NCBI RefSeq assembly: GCF_003610195.1
Contig: NZ_RAPO01000002.1
Span: 62,001 to 126,000, forward strand
Direction of reading: 5' to 3'
Length of the DNA: 64,000 bases
Origin: Halopiger aswanensis
GTDB taxonomy: Archaea; Halobacteriota; Halobacteria; Halobacteriales; Natrialbaceae
Of this stretch, positions 35,140 through 44,304 are shown in pieces; position 1 is the stretch's first letter, and each line of letters starts with the position of its first letter. The notes under the pieces were generated by a model. That model worked only from the letters and a program-made list of their open reading frames with translations, did no database searches and had not been told where the DNA came from. A program made the translations under genes and the position numbers.

Positions 35140-35652
35140 ATGACGAGTAAAAAACGACGCCAACGCGGGTCACGAACGCACAGCGGCGGCTCCCACAAGA
35201 ACCGACGTGGTGCGGGCCACCGTGGCGGTCGCGGCCGCGCCGGGCGCAGCAAGCACGAGTTCCACAACTACGAGCCGAAGGGCAAGCACGGCTTCAAGCG
35301 GCCCCAGGACATCCGCGAAGAGGTCGCGGAGATCGACGTCCAGAAGCTCGACGAGGACGCCATCCTCTACGCGGCCGAGGGTGTCGCCGAGGAAACCGAC
35401 GACGGCTACGCGATCGACGCACGCGACGTCGTCGAGGACGGCCACGAGGTCGACACCGTGAAGGTCCTCGGCTCCGGCCAAGTCCGCAATGCCCTCGAGG
35501 TCACGGCCGACGCCTTCTCGGATGCGGCCGAGGAGAAGCTCGCGGACGCCGGCGGCGAGGCGGTCCTCTCGGAACGAGCGCAGGAACGAGCGGACGCTGA
35601 ATCCGAGTCGGATACGGACGCCGCTGACGAAACCGAACAGAGCGAGGACTAA
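35140..35652 (+). CDS. rpl15: Large ribosomal subunit protein L15 (uL15)
   Basis: 170 residues. The basic glycine-rich start (KKRRQRGSRTHSGGSHKNRR) and GRAGRSKHEFHNYEPKGKHG are typical; LGSGQVRNALEVTADAFSD is the C-terminal fold. An acidic 30-residue tail follows. Two bases before secY. Confidence 0.97.
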   Translation: MTSKKRRQRGSRTHSGGSHKNRRGAGHRGGRGRAGRSKHEFHNYEPKGKHGFKRPQDIREEVAEIDVQKLDEDAILYAAEGVAEETDDGYAIDARDVVEDGHEVDTVKVLGSGQVRNALEVTADAFSDAAEEKLADAGGEAVLSERAQERADAESESDTDAADETEQSED

Positions 35653-35654
35653 CG

Positions 35655-37118
35655 ATGGGATGGAAGGAAGCCGCTGAACCGGTCTTAACGCGGATGCCCG
35701 CCGTCCAGCGTCCGGAGGGGCACGTCCCCTTCAAGCGGAAGCTGGCGTGGACGGCCGGCATTCTCGTGTTGTATTTCTTCCTGACGAACATCTCGCTGCT
35801 CGGGATGCAATCCGGCGGCGCGAACGACCTCTTCGGCCAGTTCCGTGCGATCCTCGCGGGGTCGCAGGGCTCGATCCTGCAGGTCGGTATCGGACCGATC
35901 GTCACGGCGAGCATCGTCTTGCAGTTGCTCGGCGGTGCGAACCTGCTCGGTCTCGACACCAACGATCCGCGGGATCAGGTTCTCTACCAGGGGCTCCAGA
36001 AGTTGCTCGTCGTCGTGATGGTGGCACTCACTGGGCTCCCGATGGTGTTCGCCAGCGGCTTCCTGCCAGCCCAGCCGTCGCTGTCGATCGGCGGCCTCCA
36101 GTTCGGTCAGACGCAGGTCCAGCTGCTGATGTTCCTGCAGATCTTCGCTGGCGGTATCCTCCTCCTCTACATGGACGAGGTCGTCAGCAAGTGGGGCGTC
36201 GGGAGCGGGATCGGCCTGTTCATCATCGCCGGCGTGAGCCAGCGACTCGTGGCCGGGTTCATCCAGCCCGCACAGGGCGGGTTCTTCTACAACTGGTACA
36301 TGATCCTCACGGGGCGGATGGAGGTCGGCTCCGTCGTCTCCACCGACGGGCTCTCCACGCTGCTGATGACCGACGGCGGGATGATCATCCCGCTGCTGAC
36401 GACGCTGCTGATCTTCGGCATCGTCGTCTACGCGGAGTCCGTGCGGGTCGAGATCCCGCTCAGTCACGCCCGCGTGAAGGGTGCTCGCGGCCGCTTCCCG
36501 GTGAAGCTCATCTACGCGAGCGTCCTGCCGATGATCCTCGTCCGCGCGCTGCAGGCGAACATCCAGATGCTCGGCCAGATCCTGAACAGCCAGTGGGCCG
36601 GGATGCCCACCTGGCTGGGCCAGTACACCGACGGGCAAGCGGTCGGCGGGTTCTTCTACTACCTGTCCCCGATCTACTCGCCCCAAGACTGGATGTGGTG
36701 GACCGGTGCCGTCACCCAGGAAGCGTGGCAGGTGCTGATTCGCGTCTCCGTCGACCTCACCTTCATGATCGTCGGCGGCGCGATCTTCGCCGTCTTCTGG
36801 GTCGAAACGACGGACATGGGTCCCGAGGCTACCGCCCAGCAGATCCAAAACTCCGGGATGCAGATTCCCGGCTTCCGACAGAACGTCGGCGTCATCGAGA
36901 AGGTCATGGAGCGGTACATCCCGCAGGTGACCGTCATCGGTGGCGCGCTGGTCGGCCTGCTGGCCGTCTGGGCGAACATGCTCGGCACTATCGGGTCCGT
37001 TACCGGAACCGGCCTGCTGCTGGCCGTCTCCATCACCTACAAGCTCTACGAGGAGATCGCCGAAGAGCAGATGATGGAGATGCACCCGATGATGCGCCAG
37101 ATGTTCGGCAAGGAGTAG
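35655..37118 (+). CDS. secY: Protein translocase subunit SecY
   Basis: 487 residues, ten membrane helices; the central channel for protein export and membrane insertion. Plug and pore motifs fit archaeal SecY: the start GWKEAAEPVLTRMPAVQRPE, IGPIVTASIVLQLLGGANLL, and the cytoplasmic loop before helix 9. Loops facing outside are longer than in Methanocaldococcus. Last gene of the superoperon, followed by a hairpin terminator. Confidence 0.97.
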   Translation: MGWKEAAEPVLTRMPAVQRPEGHVPFKRKLAWTAGILVLYFFLTNISLLGMQSGGANDLFGQFRAILAGSQGSILQVGIGPIVTASIVLQLLGGANLLGLDTNDPRDQVLYQGLQKLLVVVMVALTGLPMVFASGFLPAQPSLSIGGLQFGQTQVQLLMFLQIFAGGILLLYMDEVVSKWGVGSGIGLFIIAGVSQRLVAGFIQPAQGGFFYNWYMILTGRMEVGSVVSTDGLSTLLMTDGGMIIPLLTTLLIFGIVVYAESVRVEIPLSHARVKGARGRFPVKLIYASVLPMILVRALQANIQMLGQILNSQWAGMPTWLGQYTDGQAVGGFFYYLSPIYSPQDWMWWTGAVTQEAWQVLIRVSVDLTFMIVGGAIFAVFWVETTDMGPEATAQQIQNSGMQIPGFRQNVGVIEKVMERYIPQVTVIGGALVGLLAVWANMLGTIGSVTGTGLLLAVSITYKLYEEIAEEQMMEMHPMMRQMFGKE

Positions 37119-37792
37119 CAATAGCGTAGCGCCACGCTGGCGCTGCTGTTCTATTCTCCGTTGCAGTCTTCGTTCTCCGTTCTTTCAGCCTCGTAGAGAC
37201 GGCTCTGTCCCGACCTGGTGGCCCGAGATCAAAGTCAAACCACAGTGTCCTCGGAATAGGACTTCTCCTGTAGATACGGATGTGCTGGCCGAGGAAGCGT
37301 CAGTCTCCAGCAGGTATGTCACCTGAGTCGCAGCCGATCTCGCTGTCGTGTGTGCGTGCCGGCTCGTGAGGTCATAGGCGCCATCACTGGTCGGCTGCTA
37401 ATGTGCGGACACAATCTCTTCAGCGCACAGCCCGAGCGAGACGACTCGGTATCGTCGTTCACTGGTAGACGAGGGGCATCAGGAGTTGGTCGTCACTGAA
37501 GACCTCGAGCCGGGTGCTGACGGATTCGACTCGATAATAGCGCTACCGTCGAGATGGCCGGAAGGAGATAGCGCTACCCCTCCACTGGTTTCAATCACAG
37601 GTAACTGCACTCACAGGATCTCGACGAGCTCTGAGTTGCCGTCGGACTGAGAAGCAAGCTCGACGCTGTCCTCGAGAGACTGATCGAATCGAAAGGGTGG
37701 CCGACGCGATGGACTGTTCGAAAGCGAGTTCGGGTTGGGGTAGGGTTGTTCGGAAAGTGTAGAGTCGAACCGGGATCAACCGCGAGGCCCGA
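37119..37792. other. Long intergenic stretch, 674 bases, no gene supported
   Basis: After the secY terminator the stretch has mixed composition and no reading frame with halophile protein character. It contains an 11-base direct repeat ATAGCGCTACC at 37537-37547 and 37568-37578. It may be the decayed remains of a gene or mobile element between secY and the oxidase genes, but no family could be recognised. Confidence 0.5.
37128..37144 (+). terminator. Hairpin terminator after secY
   Basis: AGCGCCA CGC TGGCGCT forms a perfect seven-base-pair stem with a three-base loop, ten bases past the secY stop, followed by a T- and TTCT-rich run. It probably ends the ribosomal superoperon transcript. Confidence 0.55.
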
Positions 37793-38056
37793 TTACTGGA
37801 TGGAGTACCCGGCCGCGATGGTCAGCAGGAAGACCATGAACACGGCGGTGCCCATCATGTACGTGATTGCGCGCGGTTCCTCGACGAGGTGCTGGTAGTA
37901 GCCGGCGATCAGGAGCGACTTGGCGACGATCAGCGCCATCGTTCCGGCCATCGCCATCCCGTACGTGAAGAAGTCGAAGTGGAAGAACACGAACTTCCCT
38001 GTCGCCAGTGCCACCAGCGCGACGTAGATGAGGGTGTACGTTCGGATGTCAGCCAT
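37793..38056 (-). CDS. coxD: Cytochrome c oxidase subunit IV family protein
   Basis: 87 residues with three membrane helices (YTLIYVALVALATGKFVFF, MAMAGTMALIVAKSLLIAGYY region, YMMGTAVFMVFLLTIAAGY). Size, topology and the Lys/His-containing turn (YYQHLVEEP) match the prokaryotic subunit IV family that stabilises heme-copper oxidases. The other oxidase subunits are encoded on the same strand about 2.3 kb upstream, with a subtilase gene between. A TATA-like box (38082-38088) lies 26-32 bases before the start. Confidence 0.8.
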   Translation of the reverse strand: MADIRTYTLIYVALVALATGKFVFFHFDFFTYGMAMAGTMALIVAKSLLIAGYYQHLVEEPRAITYMMGTAVFMVFLLTIAAGYSIQ

Positions 38057-38234
38057 TAGTGTGCATTGAGGCTGACGACCACTTATACCTTCCTCATGTC
38101 GTCGTGCAGGCGTCTCGGACGAGTCCTGGGTGAGTTCGCTGCCCGTCTATCAACAGATGGTTACCCGCCCCATCCAGAATCGATTCGATACTACGAACTT
38201 CTTTATTGACTGACTGTCTGTGTGCGGTCATAGT

Positions 38235-39932
38235 ATGACTTCGCGTCGCGGGAGGGCGGGACGGTCGGAGATCGTTCCGATCGTCGTCTGTCTGTTGCTC
38301 CTCTCTGCAGGGCCGATCGCAGCGGGTGCGTCAGCGATGGCGGCGGGCCACTCCGACGGACCGCCGACTGACGACGGGATCCGGATCGACGACGATCTCC
38401 CGGCCAACGGGACCACCGTCGAAGTGATCGTCAGACTCGAGGACGCCCCGGCAACCGACACGGCTGTCGCTGCGGACGAAACTGACGTCGATATCGACCG
38501 CCTCGAGGAACACGCCGAAGCGACGCAGGACCCGCTCCTCGAGTACGCGGCCGACACCCCGGGGATCACCGTCGCCGAGGAGTTCTGGGTGACCAATGCC
38601 GTCTTACTGGAAGTCAACCTCGAGCGGGTCGACCTCGAGACGTTCGAGCGGTTCGAGGCCGTCGAAGCGGTCCACGAGAACTTCGAGGTTCCCGTCCCGG
38701 ACCGGCCTGCGGAGCCGACCGCGGTGAACGGAACGCCGACCGCGAGTGCTGCAGACGGGACCGCCCAGACTACCCAGGGATCGTCGGTGACGCCTGCGAT
38801 CGCCGCGATCGACGTCCCGTCGGTCTGGAACGAGTACGAGACGCGCGGCGAGGGCGTGCGCGTCGCCGTCCTCGATACCGGTATCGAGCCGTCTCATCCC
38901 GATCTCGAGTTGTACACCGACGACCCGTCGGACCCGACCTATCCCGGCGGCTGGGCTGAGTTCAACGACACCGGTCACCGAGTACCCGACTCGACGCCCC
39001 ACGATACCGGCGTGCACGGCACGCACGTCAGCGGGACGGTCGCCGGCGGCGCCGCGACGGGGACGGCGATCGGCGTCGCACCAGAGGCCGACCTCATGCA
39101 CGGGCTCGTGATGGACGAGACGAACGGGACGTTCGCCCAGATCCTCGCCGGCATGGAGTGGGCGCTCGCAGAAGATGCGGACGTCATCAACATGAGCCTC
39201 GGCACGACGGGGACGTACCCGCAGTTTATCGAGCCGATACGCAACGCGAACCTGAGCGGGACGATCGTCGTCGGCGCGATCGGAAACGAGGGACCGGAGA
39301 CGTCAGGGTCGCCGGGGAACGTCTACGAGACGCTTTCCGTCGGAGCCGTGGCTGCCGACGGGACGGTCGCCCCCTTCTCCGGTGGCGAGCGACTCAACCG
39401 GACCGACTGGGCGGCGACTCCGTCCGACTGGCCGGACGCGTACACTGTTCCCGATGTCGTGGCTCCCGGCGTCGATATCGCGAGTTCCATGCCCGACGGC
39501 GGCTACGCTCGCATGCCCGGGACGTCAATGGCTGCCCCTCACGTCGCCGGCACGGCCGCCCTCCTGCGCTCGGTCGAACCCGACGCGACGCCGGCGGATC
39601 TCTCGAGCGTGCTAACTGAGACGACTCAGGTTCCCGCTGACGACCGGGAATCGGCCGTAGAAACGCGGTACGGTACGGGGATCATTGATGCCGACGCTGC
39701 CGCCGCTGAACTCCTCGAGCGTACGAGTGAGGTCGAGTCGTCGATGGAGTCCGGCGGTGATACGACCGGCGGTCAATCCGACGAGAGCGCCGTAGCTGGC
39801 GGCCACACGGCTGGCGACGCAGCCGGCGTCGACTGGCCGGGCCAGCTTGCTACGATCGGACTGGCGATCGTTCTCGGCCTCTGTGTCGTCACGGTGCTGT
39901 CCGGTTTCGGTGTCGGACGACTCGAGCGGTAG
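38235..39932 (+). CDS. Membrane-anchored subtilisin-like serine protease (S8)
   Basis: 565 residues. Sec-type signal helix at about residues 13-38 (IVPIVVCLLLLSAGPIAAG), an inhibitor_I9-like propeptide (about 60-155), and the S8 domain with catalytic Asp (VAVLDTGIEPSHPD), His (GVHGTHVSGTVAGG), Asn in VGAIGNEGPE and Ser (PGTSMAAPHVAGTAALL). After a Gly/Ser/Thr linker, one C-terminal helix (LATIGLAIVLGLCVVTVLSG) would hold it on the membrane, unlike secreted halolysins. Start chosen by a TATA-like box 28-33 bases upstream. It interrupts the oxidase locus on the opposite strand. Confidence 0.9.
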   Translation: MTSRRGRAGRSEIVPIVVCLLLLSAGPIAAGASAMAAGHSDGPPTDDGIRIDDDLPANGTTVEVIVRLEDAPATDTAVAADETDVDIDRLEEHAEATQDPLLEYAADTPGITVAEEFWVTNAVLLEVNLERVDLETFERFEAVEAVHENFEVPVPDRPAEPTAVNGTPTASAADGTAQTTQGSSVTPAIAAIDVPSVWNEYETRGEGVRVAVLDTGIEPSHPDLELYTDDPSDPTYPGGWAEFNDTGHRVPDSTPHDTGVHGTHVSGTVAGGAATGTAIGVAPEADLMHGLVMDETNGTFAQILAGMEWALAEDADVINMSLGTTGTYPQFIEPIRNANLSGTIVVGAIGNEGPETSGSPGNVYETLSVGAVAADGTVAPFSGGERLNRTDWAATPSDWPDAYTVPDVVAPGVDIASSMPDGGYARMPGTSMAAPHVAGTAALLRSVEPDATPADLSSVLTETTQVPADDRESAVETRYGTGIIDADAAAAELLERTSEVESSMESGGDTTGGQSDESAVAGGHTAGDAAGVDWPGQLATIGLAIVLGLCVVTVLSGFGVGRLER

Positions 39933-40334
39933 TCGTCTATTTCATCTCTCCTCTCTCGCCGCCTTAGCTCGAGAACACAGTCAGCGGTGGCGGAGCGATC
40001 GTCATCTGTACGATAGGCTTGCTGGTTAGACTCGTCCAGCGAGACCGACGGCCTTCCGAGGAATACAGACCAGTGCGTCCACTCCATCACTACGTCGCTT
40101 TGTCCGGCTCGGAGTGAGACAACCTCGCTGCTACAGCATCAGCCATTGGTTCCTCGCTCGAGCAGTCACTGGACGGGATCAGCCTACGCAGTACAGTCGC
40201 TACGCACGCGCGTTCTGGGGACTCAACAGCAAGGCGGTACCATCGAGTCACTGATCGATCGGTCGGCGCGACAAAAATCGAACCCGCAGATCGAAACCCG
40301 AATGGAATCGACCGCGCTCGAGGCGCGGTCGGGC
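39933..40334. other. Intergenic stretch, 402 bases, between convergent subtilase and coxAC
   Basis: No gene is supported. The right end holds the probable terminator of coxAC. The remaining 370 bases lack frames with halophile codon bias and show no strong repeat. Confidence 0.5.
40309..40331 (-). terminator. Hairpin terminator of the cox operon
   Basis: CGACCGCG and CGCGGTCG pair perfectly around CTCGAGG, three bases beyond the coxAC stop on the minus strand, and a T-run (ATTTTTGT) follows some 35 bases later. Confidence 0.5.
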
Positions 40335-42815
40335 TTAGAAGAGGTAGAACAGCGGGAACAGGAACACCCACACGATGTCGACGAAGTGCCAGTAGAGCCC
40401 GAAGTGCTCGACCGGCCGGTGGTCCTCGAGGTAGGCGTCGACGCTGAGGATCCGGTAGATCATGAACAGCGCGATGATGACGCCGAGGATCACGTGGAGT
40501 GCGTGCAGTCCCGTGGTCACGAAGTAGATCGAGTACTCGATGCTGTACCACCAGTAGTGGCCGTCAGCGAACTTCGCGCCGTACTCGTAGGCCTTGACGC
40601 CCATGAACACCAGCGCGAGCAGCACCGTCGCGACCATCGACCCGAGCATCTTCGTCTTGTCGCGGCGCTCGGCGTATGCCAGCGCCAGGATGACGGTGAA
40701 ACTCGAGGTCAACAGCACGTAGGTGTTGACCAGCCCGGCTGTGGTGATCGAGTCGAGGTGCCAGTTGCCCCAGCCCATGTGCAGGCGCATGAAGACGAAC
40801 GCACCGATCGCGCCGCCGAAGACGACGACGTCGGACGCGAGGAACACCCAGATGCCCATTTTCATGTTGTCGACGCCGCCGAACGGCCAGCGTTCGGCGA
40901 TGGCCATCGTGGGGGCGTTGAAGTCCTCGACGCCGAGCTTGAACAGCGAGTAGCCCATGATCGCGACGCCGAGCAGCATCACTGCCGGATAGATGATGTT
41001 CGGCTCGGCGCTCGTTCCGGTAAGTCCTTCGGGTGCGTGTCCGACGCCTTCCGCGAACTGGACCACGTAGGGCGTGAGTCCGGAGAGGCCGAGGAAGAAC
41101 GTGAACGTCCCCAGCCCGATGCCGAACGGCCAGATGCTGGCGTGGTCGACGTGTTCCTCCTCGTGGCCGGCCGTTGCATGGCCGGCAGCGCTCTGTTCGT
41201 GTGCGACACCGCCGTCAGTCGCCGCGGCCGAGTCATCGAGGAACTCGAGGCTTCCGCTGGCGTAGCTCGGACGGCCGGGCCAGTTCTCCGACGGCGGGGG
41301 CGAGGGAATCGCCCACTCGGCCGTCCGGGAGTACTTCCACGGGTTGTCGGGTGCGTCCGGCCCCGAGAGCCAGCTCTTCCCGAGCGTGTAGAACATGATC
41401 AGGAAGGAGGCGCCGAGGATGAACGCGCCGACCGTTGCGATCTGGTGGTAGATCTGGTAGCCTTCGGGGTACTCGAAGACGCGGCGAGGCGTCTCCCAGG
41501 CGAGGAACAGCGGGAAGTACAGCAGGTTGAAGCCGATGAAGTACACCGCGAAGTTGAGCTTCCCGAGTGCCTCCGAGTACATCTTCCCGGAGATTTTGGG
41601 CCACCAGTAGTAGAGCCCGCCGACCAGCGCCGTCACACCCGACACCATCACGTAGTGGAAGTGTGCGACGACCCAGTAGGTCCCGCGGAACTCGTAGTCG
41701 AGCACGACGGCGCCGAGGAAGACCCCGGTAATTCCGCCGAGGATGAACAGCACGAGTGCGCCCATCCCGAACAGGAACGGCGTCGTGAACCGGACCCGTC
41801 CCTTGACCATCGTGTAGATCAGCGAGAAGACCATCAGGTCGAAGGGGAGCGAAATCCCGATGGTCGTCGCCATCATCAGGGTCTTGATCTCGAGGTTGAT
41901 GGTCGTCAGGAACATGTGGTGCATCCAGACGAGGAACGACTGGACGGCCACGAGGACCATCGCGATGATGACCCACTTGCGGCCGACCAGGCGTCGTCCG
42001 GTGAACGTCTGGAAGACCTCGAACATGACCCCCAGCGCGGGGAAGAAGACGATGTACACCTCGGGGTGACCGAAGAACCAGAACAGGTGCCCCCACAGGA
42101 GGCTCGAGCCCTGGTCGGTCGCGAAGTACTGCGTCAGGAAGGTGCGGTCGACGGCCAGCAGCAGGAGTGCGGCCAGCAGCGCCGCGAAGGCAAAGAGCAT
42201 CATCCAGACGGTCAGCAGCCACGACCAGGTGAACATCGGCATGTTCCAGAGGCCGAGGCCCTCCGCGCGCGAGCGGTGGATCGTCACCAGGAAGTTCACG
42301 GTCCCCATCGTGATCGAGATCGTGAACAGGATCAGCGCGAGGATCGTCGCGTTACCGCCGGTCGCGGCCTCCATGGCCGTCGTGTACGCCGGGACGTTCA
42401 GCGGCGCGTACAGGGTCCAGCCGCCGGCAAACGCCTGTCCCAGGAAGTACGAGAGACTCAGGAGCACTCCCGAGAACAGGTAGAACCAGTAACTCATCGC
42501 GTTCAGCCGCGGGAAGGCGAGATCCTTCGCCCCGATCTGCAGCGGCACGAAGTAGTTCGCGAACCCGGTCGCGAACGGCGAGAGGAACCAGAACACCATC
42601 AGGAAGCCGTGGGTCGTCACGGCCTGGTTGAACTGGAGCCCGTCGAGGAGCCCGATTCCGCCGGGCGCCCAGAGGTGGGTGCGGAACAGCAGCGCCATGA
42701 CCCCGCCGAACAGCAGGAAAAACAGGGACGTCGCGATGTACATCATCCCGACGTCCTTGTGGTTGGTCGTGACTAGCCACCGTTTGATCGTGGTTTTCGG
42801 TGGGAGCTCACTCAT
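40335..42815 (-). CDS. coxAC: Cytochrome c oxidase subunits I and III, fused
   Basis: 826 residues, a natural fusion of two subunits. Residues 1-530 are subunit I: heme ligand His in VTTHGFLMVFWFL, the CuB site FFGHPEVYIVFFPA with His and the cross-linked Tyr, the His pair VWMHHMF, and heme ligands in VAHFHYVMVSG. The HPEVY form marks an A1-type oxidase. Residues about 600-826 are subunit III (NMKMGIWVFLASDVVVFGG; end WHFVDIVWVFLFPLFY), joined by a His/Ala/Glu-rich linker. It reduces O2 and pumps protons in the membrane. Four-base overlap with coxB. Confidence 0.95.
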   Translation of the reverse strand: MSELPPKTTIKRWLVTTNHKDVGMMYIATSLFFLLFGGVMALLFRTHLWAPGGIGLLDGLQFNQAVTTHGFLMVFWFLSPFATGFANYFVPLQIGAKDLAFPRLNAMSYWFYLFSGVLLSLSYFLGQAFAGGWTLYAPLNVPAYTTAMEAATGGNATILALILFTISITMGTVNFLVTIHRSRAEGLGLWNMPMFTWSWLLTVWMMLFAFAALLAALLLLAVDRTFLTQYFATDQGSSLLWGHLFWFFGHPEVYIVFFPALGVMFEVFQTFTGRRLVGRKWVIIAMVLVAVQSFLVWMHHMFLTTINLEIKTLMMATTIGISLPFDLMVFSLIYTMVKGRVRFTTPFLFGMGALVLFILGGITGVFLGAVVLDYEFRGTYWVVAHFHYVMVSGVTALVGGLYYWWPKISGKMYSEALGKLNFAVYFIGFNLLYFPLFLAWETPRRVFEYPEGYQIYHQIATVGAFILGASFLIMFYTLGKSWLSGPDAPDNPWKYSRTAEWAIPSPPPSENWPGRPSYASGSLEFLDDSAAATDGGVAHEQSAAGHATAGHEEEHVDHASIWPFGIGLGTFTFFLGLSGLTPYVVQFAEGVGHAPEGLTGTSAEPNIIYPAVMLLGVAIMGYSLFKLGVEDFNAPTMAIAERWPFGGVDNMKMGIWVFLASDVVVFGGAIGAFVFMRLHMGWGNWHLDSITTAGLVNTYVLLTSSFTVILALAYAERRDKTKMLGSMVATVLLALVFMGVKAYEYGAKFADGHYWWYSIEYSIYFVTTGLHALHVILGVIIALFMIYRILSVDAYLEDHRPVEHFGLYWHFVDIVWVFLFPLFYLF

Positions 42816-43930
42816 TCGCCGTCACCTCCGTCGCTCGTTTCGTTGTTGCCTGTCTCGTCATCGGTTGCGTTGTCGGTGTCACTACCCGATCCACCGTCGT
42901 CGGCCGACTCGTTGCCGCCGTCGTCGCCACCGTCACTACTGTCGTCCTCGCTCGCGTTCGGGTCCTCGAGCGTGTACGTCTCGTCGGTCGGGCCGGTGAC
43001 GTCGATCGTCTCCTCGACTTCCTCGAACTGGCCGTCGGTCGGCGAGATCGTCAGATCGTACGGACCGCCCCGTTCGAGGGTGACGGTGATCGTGCCGTTA
43101 TCGAACTCCTCGGAATCGGGGGTGAACGTGTAGCTGAGGTCCTGATCGTAGTCGCTGTTGTTCTGGTGCTCGAGCGTGACTTCGAAGCCCTCGGTGACCG
43201 GCGACTCGTTGCCGTCCTCGAGCGTGATGTTCGCCGTCAGCTGCTCGTTCATCCACTCCTCGTAGGCCGATTGTTCGAGAACGGTCACGTCGGAGAGCAT
43301 GTCGGAGTGCTGCGGGCCACACAGTTCGAAACACTTGGCGGTGTGTTCTCCGGGCTCGTCAGCCTGGAACCACGTCTGGTCGTACTCGCCGGGGATCGCG
43401 TCGGCTTTCACCCGTAAGTCGGGGATGCCAAACGTGTGCCAGACGTCGCGTGACGTCGTTTCGATCCAGATTGCCTGATCGGCCGGGACGACGAGTCCTT
43501 CACCGTAGCCGCTCGTCTCGATACCGTTGTCGTAGTAGAAGTCCCAGCCGAACGCGTAGCCTTCGACTTCGATCTCGATCGCGTCCTCCGGTTGTTCCGG
43601 CCCGTCCTCGACGTACAGCAACATCCCGTAGGTCCAGACGACCAGCGAGATGACGATGATGGCGCTCAGGCCGAACGAGAGGAATAGTTTCTTGCCGCCC
43701 TTTCCACCTGTCGGTAGTTCCCCGACGCTCGGCAGGTTCTCGTCGTCGCCGACCTCGCCGGTGTCTCGGTACTTGTACGCGTTGTACAAGATGTACGAGA
43801 CCACGACGATGCCGACGAGCGTCCCGAGTCCGAGGAAGACCAGAAAGATCCCCTCGAACACGTCGACGCGCGATCCCTGCTCCGGAATGAGCTGCATCGG
43901 GGGGAGTATTGCGCTGAAGATTGTGTTCAC
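42812..43930 (-). CDS. coxB: Cytochrome c oxidase subunit II with C-terminal extension
   Basis: 372 residues. Two N-terminal helices (about 25-55 and 80-105), then the cupredoxin domain with the CuA site: DVWHTFGIPDLRVKADAIPG supplies His, and CFELCGPQHSDM gives Cys, Cys, His and Met. After the CuA domain (about residue 230) comes an extra beta-rich domain of some 80 residues (VTLEHQNNSDYDQDLSYTF) and a Ser/Asp/Gly/Asn tail of 50. The GTG at 43930 is a tentative start; an ATG at 43897 is possible, as the TATA-like box (about 43947-43952) lies only 17-22 bases from the GTG. Confidence 0.9.
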   Translation of the reverse strand: MNTIFSAILPPMQLIPEQGSRVDVFEGIFLVFLGLGTLVGIVVVSYILYNAYKYRDTGEVGDDENLPSVGELPTGGKGGKKLFLSFGLSAIIVISLVVWTYGMLLYVEDGPEQPEDAIEIEVEGYAFGWDFYYDNGIETSGYGEGLVVPADQAIWIETTSRDVWHTFGIPDLRVKADAIPGEYDQTWFQADEPGEHTAKCFELCGPQHSDMLSDVTVLEQSAYEEWMNEQLTANITLEDGNESPVTEGFEVTLEHQNNSDYDQDLSYTFTPDSEEFDNGTITVTLERGGPYDLTISPTDGQFEEVEETIDVTGPTDETYTLEDPNASEDDSSDGGDDGGNESADDGGSGSDTDNATDDETGNNETSDGGDGE

Positions 43931-44304
43931 CTCTATTGAAGACCGGTTATATGTCGGACGATGGTTGCTGGGGGCACTTATCTATTTGGAAACTGCCCGA
44001 CGCGCGGCGGCTCACCGGTACGTTACCGGTGAATCTGACCGACGATTTCCGTGCCCCGTCGTTCACTCCTCTCCCATTCGTTGGATTGCGTCCTCTTCTT
44101 TCTGTCGCTTATTCGCCGATTAGGTGTCGGAATAGAAATACATTCGTAGCCCGGGTACACTCGTAATCGAACAGGTTCGGCTCGATTCGCGGAAAACATA
44201 CGTATTCGCATACTTTCTGTCGGCCCAGACCGGTCGTTCGACCTCGCGCGCGTCACGCGCCAACACGCACCCCACGGCAGTGCGCCCCCTCTGGGATCGG
44301 CCCG
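43931..44304. other. Intergenic stretch, 374 bases, upstream of coxB
   Basis: Holds the minus-strand TATA-like box of coxB near 43947-43952, the 21-base palindrome at 44012-44032, and the 3' flank of the next gene. No coding sequence is supported. Confidence 0.5.
44012..44032. promoter_or_regulatory. 21-base palindrome upstream of coxB
   Basis: Perfect nine-base arms TCACCGGTA and TACCGGTGA around CGT. It lies about 60-80 bases upstream of the coxB TATA-like box, the place expected for an activator site. No gene overlaps it. Confidence 0.5.

Noticed and set aside
37591-37779. 62-residue minus-strand frame in the gap after secY
   Set aside because: Arg/Ser-rich, no family look and no promoter; the gap seems truly non-coding.
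40146-42776. 876-residue plus-strand frame opposite coxAC
   Set aside because: Glu/Arg/His-rich shadow; the minus-strand oxidase protein has all heme and copper ligands.
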